In this document: positions 43,531 to 51,908 of the stretch, piece after piece
Layout of the letters: every line of letters begins with the position of its first letter
Numbering within the stretch: the stretch's first letter is position 1
Source: Bacteroidales bacterium
Lineage (GTDB): Bacteria > Bacteroidota > Bacteroidia > Bacteroidales > JAADJA01
Direction of reading: 5' to 3'
DNA length: 64,000 bases
Assembly: GCA_020052415.1 (NCBI GenBank)
Contig: JAGVPB010000021.1
Span: 46,935-110,934 of the forward strand
Program-made: the position numbers and the translations under genes
Notes under the pieces: generated by a model
Databases searched by the model: none
What the model saw: only the letters and a program-made list of their open reading frames with translations
Told to the model about the DNA's origin: nothing

Positions 43531-44942
43531 CGACAAATAAAAAGAATATTGATTTACTTTTTAGTGAAACCCTTAAAAAATTTAGGGAAAGACCGCCTGC
43601 TTATGCCTGGGACAGACTCGAGAAGGATTTAAATAGAGAAAAGACAAGCACATTCATAAACTATTTCCGATGGATAGCCGCCTCCGTATTGATTTTACTG
43701 GCTTTTGGTGCCGGATATTTTTATGCAACTTTAAAAACAAATAATACTGAAGAATTTATTTCCGGTAATCAGCCATCCCAGATGATCCTTCCTTCCGGTT
43801 CGAACCAGGAAATGATTGATGATAGCTCCAAAAAGGTTGTACCAAAAAGCAATAGTCAAAATGTAACTAATAACCAATTTACAAAGTCCACTTTACAACC
43901 AGCGATTGATCAATACGTTGCATTTCCCGGAAATTATATTATTGTGGGTAAAACCGGTATTGATGAAAATCTGATCCAGAAAAGTGATGAGGAAATATTA
44001 ATTACATCAAATGATATTGAAAAGACAGAGCCGCACGAAGATATAGCACTGCAGGAACAAAATATAAATAATCCAATAACCGGCGAAGAAAAAAGGCCTG
44101 TTTTAACAGATACTGATGAACCTGTTCAATCAAATCCCCTGGTATTAAACGATGACCTTTATATTTATGAACCTGAAAAAAGTAAGAATGATTTTCCTAA
44201 ATGGACGGTTGGCGCAATGATAGCACCCGTTTATTCTTATCGTGATATCAGTTTTAATTATGAGAATCAAACCCAGGCAAATCCTGTCGAAGCAGAGTCC
44301 GAATTTGATAACTCGGAAGAGGCGTTGATATCCTATGGCGGAGGGATTGATGTAAATTATCATCTTAGCAAGCGTTGGAGCATTCAATCCGGAATGTATT
44401 ATTCACAAGTCGGTCAGGTAAATAATAATGCTCTGAATTTTGTACAGGACAATGATCAGTATCTTTTATTTTCAATTAATACATCTACCGGGAACATAAA
44501 TGTTGCATTTGAAAAAATCCCTGCCGATATCAGGAAAATTAATCCTCCAAAAGACACACTTGAATCTGTAGATTTAAACAATGTTAAAATCATTCAGAAT
44601 TTTAATCTTTTTGAAATACCAATAATGCTGAAATATGAAATTCTAAGTAAAAAGATTGGATTAAGCATCTCCGGGGGATTAAGCCCGGCGTATGTGCTGA
44701 GGAATCAAACTTATTTGCAGGTAGATAACGATAAATATAATATTGGGAATTCCGACAACCTTAAAACAATGATTTATAATTCAACAATAGGACTTGGAAT
44801 AAATTATTTTATATCAAAAAAACTTTCTCTGGATTTGGAACCTACATTTAAATATTCATTAAGCCCGATAAACAAAAACAGTGAGTTTGATTATCATCCT
44901 TATTCCTTTTCTTTCTTTACAGGCTTGAGTTATAAGTTTTAA
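43527..44942 (+). CDS. Probable anti-sigma / outer-membrane beta-barrel fusion protein
   Basis: The 471-aa protein has three parts. Residues 1-47 are cytoplasmic and charged (FSETLKKFRERPPAYAWDRL). A single helix at 48-68 (RWIAASVLILLAFGAGYFY) anchors it in the inner membrane. A polar linker spans about 70-220. From about 225 to the end a beta-barrel-like domain (WTVGAMIAPVYSYRDISF, then GGGIDVNYHLSKRWSIQSGMYYSQVG) ends in phenylalanine (FFTGLSYKF), as outer-membrane proteins do. The N-terminal AWDRLEKDL segment resembles those of other Bacteroidota proteins encoded beside ECF sigma genes. It is translationally coupled to the sigma gene (ATGA overlap). The arrangement implies one chain touching sigma factor, inner membrane and outer membrane; this is inferred. 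Confidence 0.72.
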   Translation: MTTNKKNIDLLFSETLKKFRERPPAYAWDRLEKDLNREKTSTFINYFRWIAASVLILLAFGAGYFYATLKTNNTEEFISGNQPSQMILPSGSNQEMIDDSSKKVVPKSNSQNVTNNQFTKSTLQPAIDQYVAFPGNYIIVGKTGIDENLIQKSDEEILITSNDIEKTEPHEDIALQEQNINNPITGEEKRPVLTDTDEPVQSNPLVLNDDLYIYEPEKSKNDFPKWTVGAMIAPVYSYRDISFNYENQTQANPVEAESEFDNSEEALISYGGGIDVNYHLSKRWSIQSGMYYSQVGQVNNNALNFVQDNDQYLLFSINTSTGNINVAFEKIPADIRKINPPKDTLESVDLNNVKIIQNFNLFEIPIMLKYEILSKKIGLSISGGLSPAYVLRNQTYLQVDNDKYNIGNSDNLKTMIYNSTIGLGINYFISKKLSLDLEPTFKYSLSPINKNSEFDYHPYSFSFFTGLSYKF

Positions 44943-44988
44943 CAAACCTATTATTTTAAATTTTGGATTTATTCATGAGGTAATTTAT

Positions 44989-45768
44989 TTACCTGCGCCT
45001 GCGCATTGGTAAATTTCCAGGTATCCTGCCTTGTATTGCACTTGGTTTGCGGAATCCTTTCGATTTTTTAAAGCTATCAATATTATAGGTTGCTCCAAGG
45101 CTTAGATATGTGTAATAATCATAATTATCGTTCTTTACAAAATCATCAAGGTAATCATTTTGAGCCTGACGCATTGCTACATCGAGAGTAATTCCGACCT
45201 TATCAATAACTTTATAGGATAATCCGGTACCAAAAAAGTACAGGAATTCAGGTGTGCCGGTGTCTTTTTGATTAATATCAATTTCGCTGTTCCGCTCGTC
45301 ATATTTAGTGGTTTTAAAAATAAATTGTCCAATACCTCCATAAAGTTCGATACCTAACTTCGACCTGTTATCCGGAGAAAACAGATTTATGAGACTTACA
45401 CGCCCATGAAAATTGTATTCGATAATTGTCGCTTCAAATGATACTTTGCTATTGTTTTCACCTTTTAATCCACCGTAAAGCAGTTGACCCGATAATCCAA
45501 ACTTACGGCTTTGCCCCAGGGTTTTGGTGAGAATACCACTAAACGCAGGCCCACTTTCCTGGGTCAGTTTTTCCATAATTTCGGTATCAAATTTACTCAA
45601 GTCACCAAAAAATGAAGTCAGACCAGCATTCACGTTTATTGACCAGTCATCCCAGATTTGGGATTTACTTTTCCTTCCGCCACCCCAGGCCTGGGCTTCA
45701 GTAATTTGCGGATTGATTATTCCTGCAAGGATTACTAAGATTGCGATTAACTTAATTTTTGTTTTCAC
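44989..45768 (-). CDS. Outer-membrane beta-barrel protein with Arg-rich C-terminus
   Basis: The 259-aa protein has a signal peptide (MKTKIKLIAILVILAGIINPQITEAQA). Alternating aromatic/glycine strands follow (WSINVNAGLTSFFGDLSKFD, KLGIELYGGIGQFIFKT, PEFLYFFGTGLSYKV, DYYTYLSLGATYNI), typical of an 8-stranded barrel. About 30 residues follow the last strand and end NLPMRRRR. This is unusual, because outer-membrane proteins usually finish on a terminal aromatic residue. The next gene on the same strand is a paralog with the same strand order and an RRR end. Role unknown; nearness to the sigma/anti-sigma pair suggests an envelope-stress or envelope-biogenesis link. Confidence 0.7.
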   Translation of the reverse strand: MKTKIKLIAILVILAGIINPQITEAQAWGGGRKSKSQIWDDWSINVNAGLTSFFGDLSKFDTEIMEKLTQESGPAFSGILTKTLGQSRKFGLSGQLLYGGLKGENNSKVSFEATIIEYNFHGRVSLINLFSPDNRSKLGIELYGGIGQFIFKTTKYDERNSEIDINQKDTGTPEFLYFFGTGLSYKVIDKVGITLDVAMRQAQNDYLDDFVKNDNYDYYTYLSLGATYNIDSFKKSKGFRKPSAIQGRIPGNLPMRRRR

Positions 45769-45862
45769 GACTGTATTTTTTAAGTTATTTTTTCTCTGAA
45801 TTAATTATTTTTTCAAATTCGTTTTATAACCTACCATATAAATTATATGGCATTAATTTGTT

Positions 45863-46630
45863 TTATCTTCGTCTGATTAAGGGCGATTTCATACCTAATT
45901 TTTTATAGTACCTTGTATCCCTTGGTTTGTTATTGATTTTATATGTAATACCGAGTGAGATGTAAGAATAGTAGTCGTCATCTTTTTTATTTGATGTCCC
46001 ATCAAGTTTATCATTATTTACCAACCTTGCAGTTCCTTCTGCATTGATTTCAAATGAATGATTTAATTTATAAAAAGCGCCTCCGCCTATTAAATACAAA
46101 AATTCCGGGGCATCGGATTCAACATATTTATCCTCCTTTTCAGGGTCATCAAACACTAATCTGGATTTAAACTGGAATTGACCAATTCCACCTTTTGCAT
46201 ACAAGAAAAATCGAGCATCATTATCTGGTATTAATAAATTAACAAAATTCAGAGTTGCATTTAAAGTATATTCAGTAATCTCTGCTTCAAAATGCGAACG
46301 GGTATTTGCCCCCCGCAAATGACCTAAAATCAATTGACCACTTAATCCTATAACAGGAGTCATTTGCCTGGATAAAACAAAACCATAGGACCATGATCCT
46401 TCATGCGATAATTTTTCACCCAGCTCATCATCGTATAAACTTACTTCTCCAAAAAATGAAGTTTGACCAACATTAACATTAACCGACCAGTTTTTTACAA
46501 GTACTGAAATTTTTGGTGCAGGTTTTTGGTATTGTCCAAATACATTTCCCTGGATAAGAAGGAAAATCAGCAGAAGGAATGCGTTCCACAGTAGAAGAAA
46601 ATAGATGTTCTTCTTTTTTTCCTGCTTCAT
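45863..46630 (-). CDS. Outer-membrane beta-barrel protein, paralog of the neighbour
   Basis: Starting at the ATG at 46630 gives 255 aa with a clear signal peptide (MKQEKKKNIYFLLLWNAFLL, then IFLLIQGNVFGQ). Earlier in-frame ATGs (46648, 46708) would put polar residues before it. The mature part parallels the downstream gene: NWSVNVNVGQTSFFGEVS with WSINVNAGLTSFFGDLS, GGIGQFQFKS with GGIGQFIFKT, and PEFLYLIGGGAFYKL with PEFLYFFGTGLSYKV. It ends MKSPLIRRR. The gap to the downstream paralog is 94 bp and both lie on the minus strand. An old tandem duplication is the simplest explanation. Function unknown. Confidence 0.7.
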   Translation of the reverse strand: MKQEKKKNIYFLLLWNAFLLLIFLLIQGNVFGQYQKPAPKISVLVKNWSVNVNVGQTSFFGEVSLYDDELGEKLSHEGSWSYGFVLSRQMTPVIGLSGQLILGHLRGANTRSHFEAEITEYTLNATLNFVNLLIPDNDARFFLYAKGGIGQFQFKSRLVFDDPEKEDKYVESDAPEFLYLIGGGAFYKLNHSFEINAEGTARLVNNDKLDGTSNKKDDDYYSYISLGITYKINNKPRDTRYYKKLGMKSPLIRRR

Positions 46631-47010
46631 TATATTTGGATTGATCATACTATAAATTTTATTGCAAAATGCAATTTCAATGTTTGTACCAAAGATTGCA
46701 AATGGCACATAATCAAAAAATTATGCAATTATATTTTAAGGGAAGCCTGGCTTATTCTACGGTTATTAACACTTCAATTGTTAATAACCTGCTGATACAT
46801 AAGGAAATATTGTGAAAATTCACTTTATGAGTGTGATAAAAAAATCTCCGCTTTCGTAGGTATATAGTACTATTAAAAGTACTTTATCTCAGTTTGAAAA
46901 TAAAATCAGACATAAGATCAATATTTTTTTTCATTAGCATCCCCCTGCGGTTTGACTTTTTTTCTCTCTCCTCACTGGCTTGATTTCTCTGGAAATTTCT
47001 TTATTTTTTT
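46631..47010. other. Intergenic region with no recognised gene
   Basis: This AT-rich stretch between the barrel gene and the gene remnant holds no ORF with coding character, no strong hairpin and no recognised RNA. Confidence 0.4.
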
Positions 47011-47399
47011 TCAGAGTTGAAAAATTAGAAATATTGGACTTGATAATTTCTGAAAATTATATGAAGCCTTTTCAATCCTGTATTGTTGACTTTGCGAAGG
47101 ACCATCAGGATTATCTCGTAATAGCCGAAACTTTAAATTTTGAAGAGCAATAATCGCGACATTGTCATACCCGATTTGCCATAATACCATCCCTGCTTCA
47201 TTTGCCAAAAGAATGTCCTCTTTATTTAAAACATCCTGCTTTAAAACTGCTTTTGCATTATTAAAAATTTCAATGCTCTTGGCGGCCAAAATCTCCGAAA
47301 CTGGAATATTGATTGCTTCTTTAAATGTTCCTATTCAAATTTGGTATGAATTCTTAAATCATTTAGGACATAACCAACTTCACTGAAAGATAATTTGTT
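47011..47399 (-). pseudogene. Possible decayed gene remnant with a frameshift
   Basis: On the minus strand one frame reads NKLSFSEVGYVLNDLRIHTKFE and stops at TAG (47331-47333). An overlapping frame then continues GTFKEAINIPVSEILAAKSI into a segment with normal coding character (EDILLANEAGMVLWQIGYDN, then VAIIALQNLKFRLLRDN) and stops at 47011. The second part lacks a good ATG; a TTG at 47289 is the only easy start. Amino-acid composition and codon choice look like real protein, while the stop between the parts and the missing start look like decay. I do not recognise the family. It could also be a short intact gene of 92 aa. Confidence 0.33.
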
Positions 47400-47515
47400 T
47401 TAATTTCAGAATTATCAATAAATATTCATGATAGTCAATTTTGATAGATCTTATCAAACCTGAATACAAAATTCTGGCGGTACTTTATTTAGTGTAACAG
47501 AAATATTTAAATAAT

Positions 47516-47523
47516 TATTTTTG
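47516..47523 (+). promoter_or_regulatory. Possible -7 element for the sulfur cluster
   Basis: TATTTTTG matches TAnnTTTG, 67 bp before the start of the oxidoreductase gene. No -33 TTTG at normal spacing. Confidence 0.35.
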
Positions 47524-47590
47524 TGGCCTGCTTTTGATAAAAGCACTGATGAATTTTATATTATTGAACATTAATAATTAAGCATTATTT

Positions 47591-48823
47591 ATGAAAAAGT
47601 TGTTAATTCTTGGATCTGGTACAGGTGGAACGATAATGGCAAATAAAATGCGAAAAGACCTTCCCAGGAATGAATGGGATATTACGATTGTTGACCAGAT
47701 AAAAACACATTATTACCAACCGGGATTTTTATTTATACCATTTGGATATTATAAGGAAGCTGATGTCATTAAACCAAAAAATAATTTTATCCCGATGGGT
47801 GTAAACCTTATCTTTAAGGAAATTGACCAGGTGGATGGCGAAAACAATAAAGTAACCCTCAAGGATGGTGAGGTATTAAAATATGATATACTGATTATTG
47901 CCACCGGGTCCAAAATTGCTCCTGAGGAAACTCCGGGATTAAAAGGTGAATTGTGGCAGAAAAATGTTTTTGATTTTTATACGATTGAAGGTGCTAAGGC
48001 ACTTGCAGGATTTTTCAAAACATGGGAAGGCGGTGAACTCGTTATTGACATTGCAGATATGCCAATCAAATGTCCTGTAGCCCCTTTGGAATTTTCTTTT
48101 TTTGCGGATGCATTTTTTATTGAACGAGGCATGAGGGACAAAGTTAATATTACATACGTAACACCTCTCGACGGTGCCTTCACAAAACCCCGTGCTTCAA
48201 AGATGCTCGGCGGGCTTTTATCGGAGAAAAATATTAACCTTGTTACCAATTTTTTCATTTCAGAAGTTGACAATGAAAACAGGAAAATTATTGATTTCGG
48301 AGGACAGGAAATTAGCTTTGATTGCCTTGTAACCATTCCTATACACAAGGGTGATGATATGATTGAACGAAGCGGACTGGCTGATGAATTAGGATTTGTT
48401 CCTGCAGATAAAAACACGCTTCAGTCAACACAATTCAACAATATATTCGTCATTGGCGATACTGGTAATTTCCCTACTTCAAAAGCAGGTTCCGTTGTTC
48501 ATTTTCAGGCAGAAATTCTCCACGAGAATCTGTTTTGTTTCATTGAAAACAGGCCCTTTACAGGAAGTTTCGACGGCCATTCGAATTGCTACATTGAAAC
48601 CGGACATGGAAAAGGAGCCCTGATAGACTTTAATTATGATACCGAACCTTTACCCGGATCCTTCCCGTTCCCCGGAATCGGTCCGTTCGGGTTGCTAAAA
48701 GAAAGCCGCATGAATCATTATGGTAAGCTTATGTTTCGCTGGATATACTGGCATATACTGTTAAAAGGAAAAGAAATGCCAATTGACTCCCAAATGACAA
48801 TGGCGGGAAAAAAAATGGAATAA
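47591..48823 (+). CDS. sqr: Sulfide:quinone oxidoreductase-like flavoprotein
   Basis: The 410-aa protein has an FAD-binding GSGTGG motif at 8-13 (LLILGSGTGGTIMANKM), the second conserved LIIATGSKIAPEETPG, and the FAD-ribityl segment IFVIGDTGNFPTSKAG. Cysteines 161 (IKCPVAP) and 333 (SNCYIETGHGKG) sit at the two positions that form the redox-active/polysulfide pair of sulfide:quinone oxidoreductases. A family-typical amphipathic C-terminus (YGKLMFRWIYWHILLKG) could dip into the membrane to reach quinone. It would oxidise sulfide to sulfane sulfur or polysulfide at the membrane. It heads a co-directional cluster with DUF1641, DsrC-like and DsrE-like genes, consistent with onward sulfur transfer. 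A different FAD/quinone reductase activity cannot be excluded. Confidence 0.8.
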   Translation: MKKLLILGSGTGGTIMANKMRKDLPRNEWDITIVDQIKTHYYQPGFLFIPFGYYKEADVIKPKNNFIPMGVNLIFKEIDQVDGENNKVTLKDGEVLKYDILIIATGSKIAPEETPGLKGELWQKNVFDFYTIEGAKALAGFFKTWEGGELVIDIADMPIKCPVAPLEFSFFADAFFIERGMRDKVNITYVTPLDGAFTKPRASKMLGGLLSEKNINLVTNFFISEVDNENRKIIDFGGQEISFDCLVTIPIHKGDDMIERSGLADELGFVPADKNTLQSTQFNNIFVIGDTGNFPTSKAGSVVHFQAEILHENLFCFIENRPFTGSFDGHSNCYIETGHGKGALIDFNYDTEPLPGSFPFPGIGPFGLLKESRMNHYGKLMFRWIYWHILLKGKEMPIDSQMTMAGKKME

Positions 48824-48839
48824 ATTTTATTAAAGTAAA

Positions 48840-49517
48840 ATGACTGAACAAAGCGTACAAATTCAGATTGACGAAATTAACAAGAAGCTGGATATCATTC
48901 TGGAAGAGATATTTATAATGAAACAAAACCGGGAAGCAACGAAGGATCTTGTTGATGACCTTTCGATAATTGGAAAGGATATTTTCAAAAATTCGGTAAT
49001 TGAACTGGATAAGGCGGGTGTTGAATTAAATGGTGAGGCTTTGGCCGGAACCGGAATACGATTGATAAGAAATATTGATAATATCAATGAATTTCTCGAC
49101 ATGCTCGAAAGCATCAATGATTTTATAAAAGACGCATCCCCTATTTTACGGCAAGTTGGCCTTGATACTATTCAAAAGATGCATGAACTCGATCAGAAAG
49201 GTTATATCGGGTTTTTCAGGGAACTAATGAAAGTTCTTGATAACATTGTTACCGGATTTTCAAAGGAAGATGTTAAAGCATTGGCTGATAATATCGTCAC
49301 TATTCTGAGCACTGTTAAAAGTATAACCCAGCCCGATATGCTCGAGGCATTAAATAATGGTGTTAAAGTGTATAAAAGTATTGACACTAAAAACATACCG
49401 GAATATTCGCTTTGGAAAGCAATGCGCGAAATGCGTTCACCCGAAATGAGGAAGGGATTGGGTTTTATTATCACGTTTCTAAAAAACCTTGTAAAAGAAG
49501 AAAATATTTCAAAATAA
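48840..49517 (+). CDS. DUF1641 family protein
   Basis: The 225-aa, almost wholly helical protein starts with a coiled-coil-like segment (VQIQIDEINKKLDIILEEI). LVDDLSIIGKDIFKNSVIEL follows, then repeated amphipathic helices. The C-terminal part, EYSLWKAMREMRSPEMRKGLGFIITFLKNL, matches the conserved core of DUF1641 proteins. These are often encoded beside sulfide:quinone oxidoreductase-like or formate dehydrogenase-like genes. There are no cysteines and no catalytic motif, so a structural or docking role is more plausible than catalysis. The gene starts 16 bp after the flavoprotein gene and ends 24 bp before the DsrC-like gene, so it is within the same transcript. Confidence 0.75.
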   Translation: MTEQSVQIQIDEINKKLDIILEEIFIMKQNREATKDLVDDLSIIGKDIFKNSVIELDKAGVELNGEALAGTGIRLIRNIDNINEFLDMLESINDFIKDASPILRQVGLDTIQKMHELDQKGYIGFFRELMKVLDNIVTGFSKEDVKALADNIVTILSTVKSITQPDMLEALNNGVKVYKSIDTKNIPEYSLWKAMREMRSPEMRKGLGFIITFLKNLVKEENISK

Positions 49518-49541
49518 TGATTCACCCTTAAATAAAATTTT

Positions 49542-49853
49542 ATGGCTCAAAAAACATATTCAGGAGTAACTGTTGACGTTAGCGAGGAAGGTTATTTTAC
49601 CAATCCGGCTCAATGGACAAAAGAAATTGCAATGGAAATTGCGAAAGAAGAAAGAATCGTAATGACCGATAAGCATTTTGAAATGCTTGATTATCTGAGA
49701 AACCGGTTTAATTCGGGAGAACAGTTAACCATACGGGGGATAAATAAATCTGGTATTGTTGATGTTAAGACATTTTACCAGATGTTCCCGGGTGCCCCTC
49801 TCAAAAAAGCTACCAAAATAGCCGGTATTCCTAAACCAACAAGTTGCGTATAA
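49542..49853 (+). CDS. DsrC/TusE-family sulfur carrier with only the C-terminal cysteine
   Basis: The 103-aa protein shows the DsrC fold signature (EEGYFTNPAQWTKEIAMEIA, then LTDKHF-like MTDKHFEMLDYLRN, then TFYQMFPGAPLKKATKIAG) and ends IPKPTSCV. The penultimate C102 is the conserved persulfide-carrying cysteine (CysA). The second cysteine of true DsrC, 11 residues earlier in KKACRIAG, is a threonine here (T91 in KKATKIAG). With one cysteine the protein should accept and hand on a persulfide like TusE but should not form the intramolecular trisulfide used with DsrAB. It sits between DUF1641 and a DsrE-like gene; no dsrAB is present. Confidence 0.85.
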   Translation: MAQKTYSGVTVDVSEEGYFTNPAQWTKEIAMEIAKEERIVMTDKHFEMLDYLRNRFNSGEQLTIRGINKSGIVDVKTFYQMFPGAPLKKATKIAGIPKPTSCV

Positions 49854-49957
49854 CTAAATTCCAAATTAAAGGAAATTCAAAATTCCGGAATACTAAATTT
49901 CGATTTATGAATTTCGAAATTACAAGACAAACTAATAATCTTAAAATTATTTAAATT

Positions 49958-50458
49958 ATGTCAGAAAAAAATCACCCGATAAAAAAAGTCAGCATCATCT
50001 GTTCCAAAGGAACTATAGAAGATGTATATGCAGCATTGGTAATGGGCAACGGAGCGGTAATGGAAGGCATTGAGGCCAACCTGTTTTTTACTTTTTTCGG
50101 ACTTGAAGCAGTGATGAGAAAACGTATGGATAAACTTCATACGGGAGTGATTGGGAATCCGGCAATGCGTTTACCCGGAGGTGCACGAATGCCTACCTGG
50201 CTGGGCGTTATTCCTGGTATGGAAGCAATGGTTTCGTCAATGATGAAAAAGGAAATGGATAAACTCGATGTGCCTCCCATAAGCGAATTTATTGAGTTGT
50301 TTGTTGCGGGTGGCGGTAATCTTTATGCGTGCAAACTGGCAGCAGATATGTTTAAGGTAAAAAAGGAGGATTTGAGTGAACATGTGAAAGGCATTATAAC
50401 AGTGGGCGAGTTTTATGAACTTGCCGGAGGAGAGGACAGTCATATCATTTTCACCTAA
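49958..50458 (+). CDS. DsrE2-like sulfur transferase
   Basis: The 166-aa protein fits the DsrE/DsrF/DrsH-like family. It has an N-terminal strand KKVSIICSKGTIEDVYAALV, a central hydrophobic strand EANLFFTFFGLEAVM, and a conserved cysteine C125 in GGGNLYACKLAADMF, the expected persulfide site. A second cysteine, C15, lies in the first strand. DsrE2 proteins receive sulfane sulfur and pass it to DsrC/TusE-type carriers, so the partner is probably the protein encoded 104 bp upstream. The longer gap contains a small palindrome (AATTTCGAAATT at 49910-49921), which could allow separate expression. Membrane helices reported in some DsrE2 are not obvious, though residues 40-52 are hydrophobic. Confidence 0.82.
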   Translation: MSEKNHPIKKVSIICSKGTIEDVYAALVMGNGAVMEGIEANLFFTFFGLEAVMRKRMDKLHTGVIGNPAMRLPGGARMPTWLGVIPGMEAMVSSMMKKEMDKLDVPPISEFIELFVAGGGNLYACKLAADMFKVKKEDLSEHVKGIITVGEFYELAGGEDSHIIFT

Positions 50459-50499
50459 TCAGATTTAATTCAATCTTAATTTGCCTGAGAGATCGTGGA

Positions 50500-51696
50500 T
50501 TATTTTTTTTTCTCAAACACCGTCAGCCATTCTTTAGCCTGAAGCATCATTTTGGAAAAACTCCTTACGGGCTGCCTTAGAAAATTCATTGGTTTCGGCA
50601 TAGCTTCAATCATAACAGGCAGGGCACCAAAAGCGAGTCCGAGCGATGAGTAAATTTTATCCAAGCCATTTCTGAAAAGCAGGTCCCGGATTAACGGATT
50701 TCGTAATTCAATACTGAATGATGAAAAGGCTATAACAACAAAAATGGCCCTGATTGTCATTTCAAGCCCCATTATCAAACCCGTTAGTTCAATAAATGCT
50801 CCCCCGGCATTAATGCCTTTCCAGTTAATTGATGCGATAAACATGATAATTAATAATTGCAACCAGAAGATTGGTTTTAACAATCTTCTTAATGACCCTT
50901 TATATTTATAAATGCTGAAAGATGAATAAACTGAAACAAACAATACCGTATAAATAAGTGAAAGAAAATTCATTAATAGCAAGCCTGAGGGTATCATTAT
51001 CAAGTGAATAAAAAATACAACAATCGAAAATCGCTGATTCGGATTGACTGACAAAATGTTTAGGGTATTGGTTTTCTGTGGTTTGAAACCCTGGATTTCA
51101 AAATCCAGTTTTTTTGATCGTTTTCCAACAATAAATCCTGCAATTGCTGCTGTAAATCCGAATATAAAGTAGATGGCGCCAACAATAAACATTATCGTCA
51201 GTGGTTCAACATTTTCGATCTTAACCTGTTTTGTGATAAAATGAAAAATATCAAGTGTTATGGTCACAATATTAAATCCGTATAAAATCAACAAACTGAC
51301 AATTTTATGTATGAGTGCACTCGAAACACAAAGGGCCCCGGCAAAAGCAAGAGAAATTAAATTGTTTCCAAAAAACCTTATAAAAAACTCAATGATCAAT
51401 GCTTCGGTCATAATTCCAATCATCGGTCCCAGAATAACAGCGCTGGGAGAAATGGATTTCATTAAGGCGGCAATAAGGCCCGCACGCCAGATCAAACCCT
51501 TTTCAGGCCATATCTGATAAAACGCTATCATAAGTACTGTTGCATTAGCGGCGAGTATTGTGCCTGCAAATGGGATTCGAAGATTGTGAAAAAAACTTCC
51601 GATAATAATTTCAACAGATGCCCATAAACCTCCTAAAACAGAAGCCTTTAACCAGATTGATTCAAGCTGTGATGTTGAAGATTTCTCTTTATTCAT
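50500..51696 (-). CDS. Polytopic membrane protein resembling an ECF transporter S-T fusion
   Basis: The 398-aa protein has about nine hydrophobic helices. The N-terminal half (ASVEIIIGSFFHNLRIPFAG, then TILAANATVLMIAFYQIWP, then GPMIGIMTEALIIEFFIR) is reminiscent of the small substrate-binding S components of energy-coupling-factor transporters. The C-terminal part (TGLIMGLEMTIRAIFVVIAF, then ELRNPLIRDLLFRNGLDKIY) resembles EcfT. There, such segments contact the ATPases. No ATPase gene is adjacent; the nearest NTPase is the THEP1-like gene at 54182. The gene is convergent with the sulfur cluster and divergent from the hybrid kinase. Substrate unknown; a link to sulfur compounds or a cofactor is only suggested by position. 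Confidence 0.5.
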   Translation of the reverse strand: MNKEKSSTSQLESIWLKASVLGGLWASVEIIIGSFFHNLRIPFAGTILAANATVLMIAFYQIWPEKGLIWRAGLIAALMKSISPSAVILGPMIGIMTEALIIEFFIRFFGNNLISLAFAGALCVSSALIHKIVSLLILYGFNIVTITLDIFHFITKQVKIENVEPLTIMFIVGAIYFIFGFTAAIAGFIVGKRSKKLDFEIQGFKPQKTNTLNILSVNPNQRFSIVVFFIHLIMIPSGLLLMNFLSLIYTVLFVSVYSSFSIYKYKGSLRRLLKPIFWLQLLIIMFIASINWKGINAGGAFIELTGLIMGLEMTIRAIFVVIAFSSFSIELRNPLIRDLLFRNGLDKIYSSLGLAFGALPVMIEAMPKPMNFLRQPVRSFSKMMLQAKEWLTVFEKKK

Positions 51697-51908
51697 GATC
51701 CCTCTGAGTTTTTGGGGTTATTTCCTGTAAAAGCAAATCAACAGCGACATTAATATTGGCAAATAAATACCGGTTATTCCACTTCTTACTTTAAACATAT
51801 TCAATTTTGACAAAATTATACATATTAATAAATTTAAATTTTTTGATTCGGAAAATAGTTAGTATAATTGTATGAGTTTTTTAGCCTGATTTTTAGACCT
51901 TTTACTTT

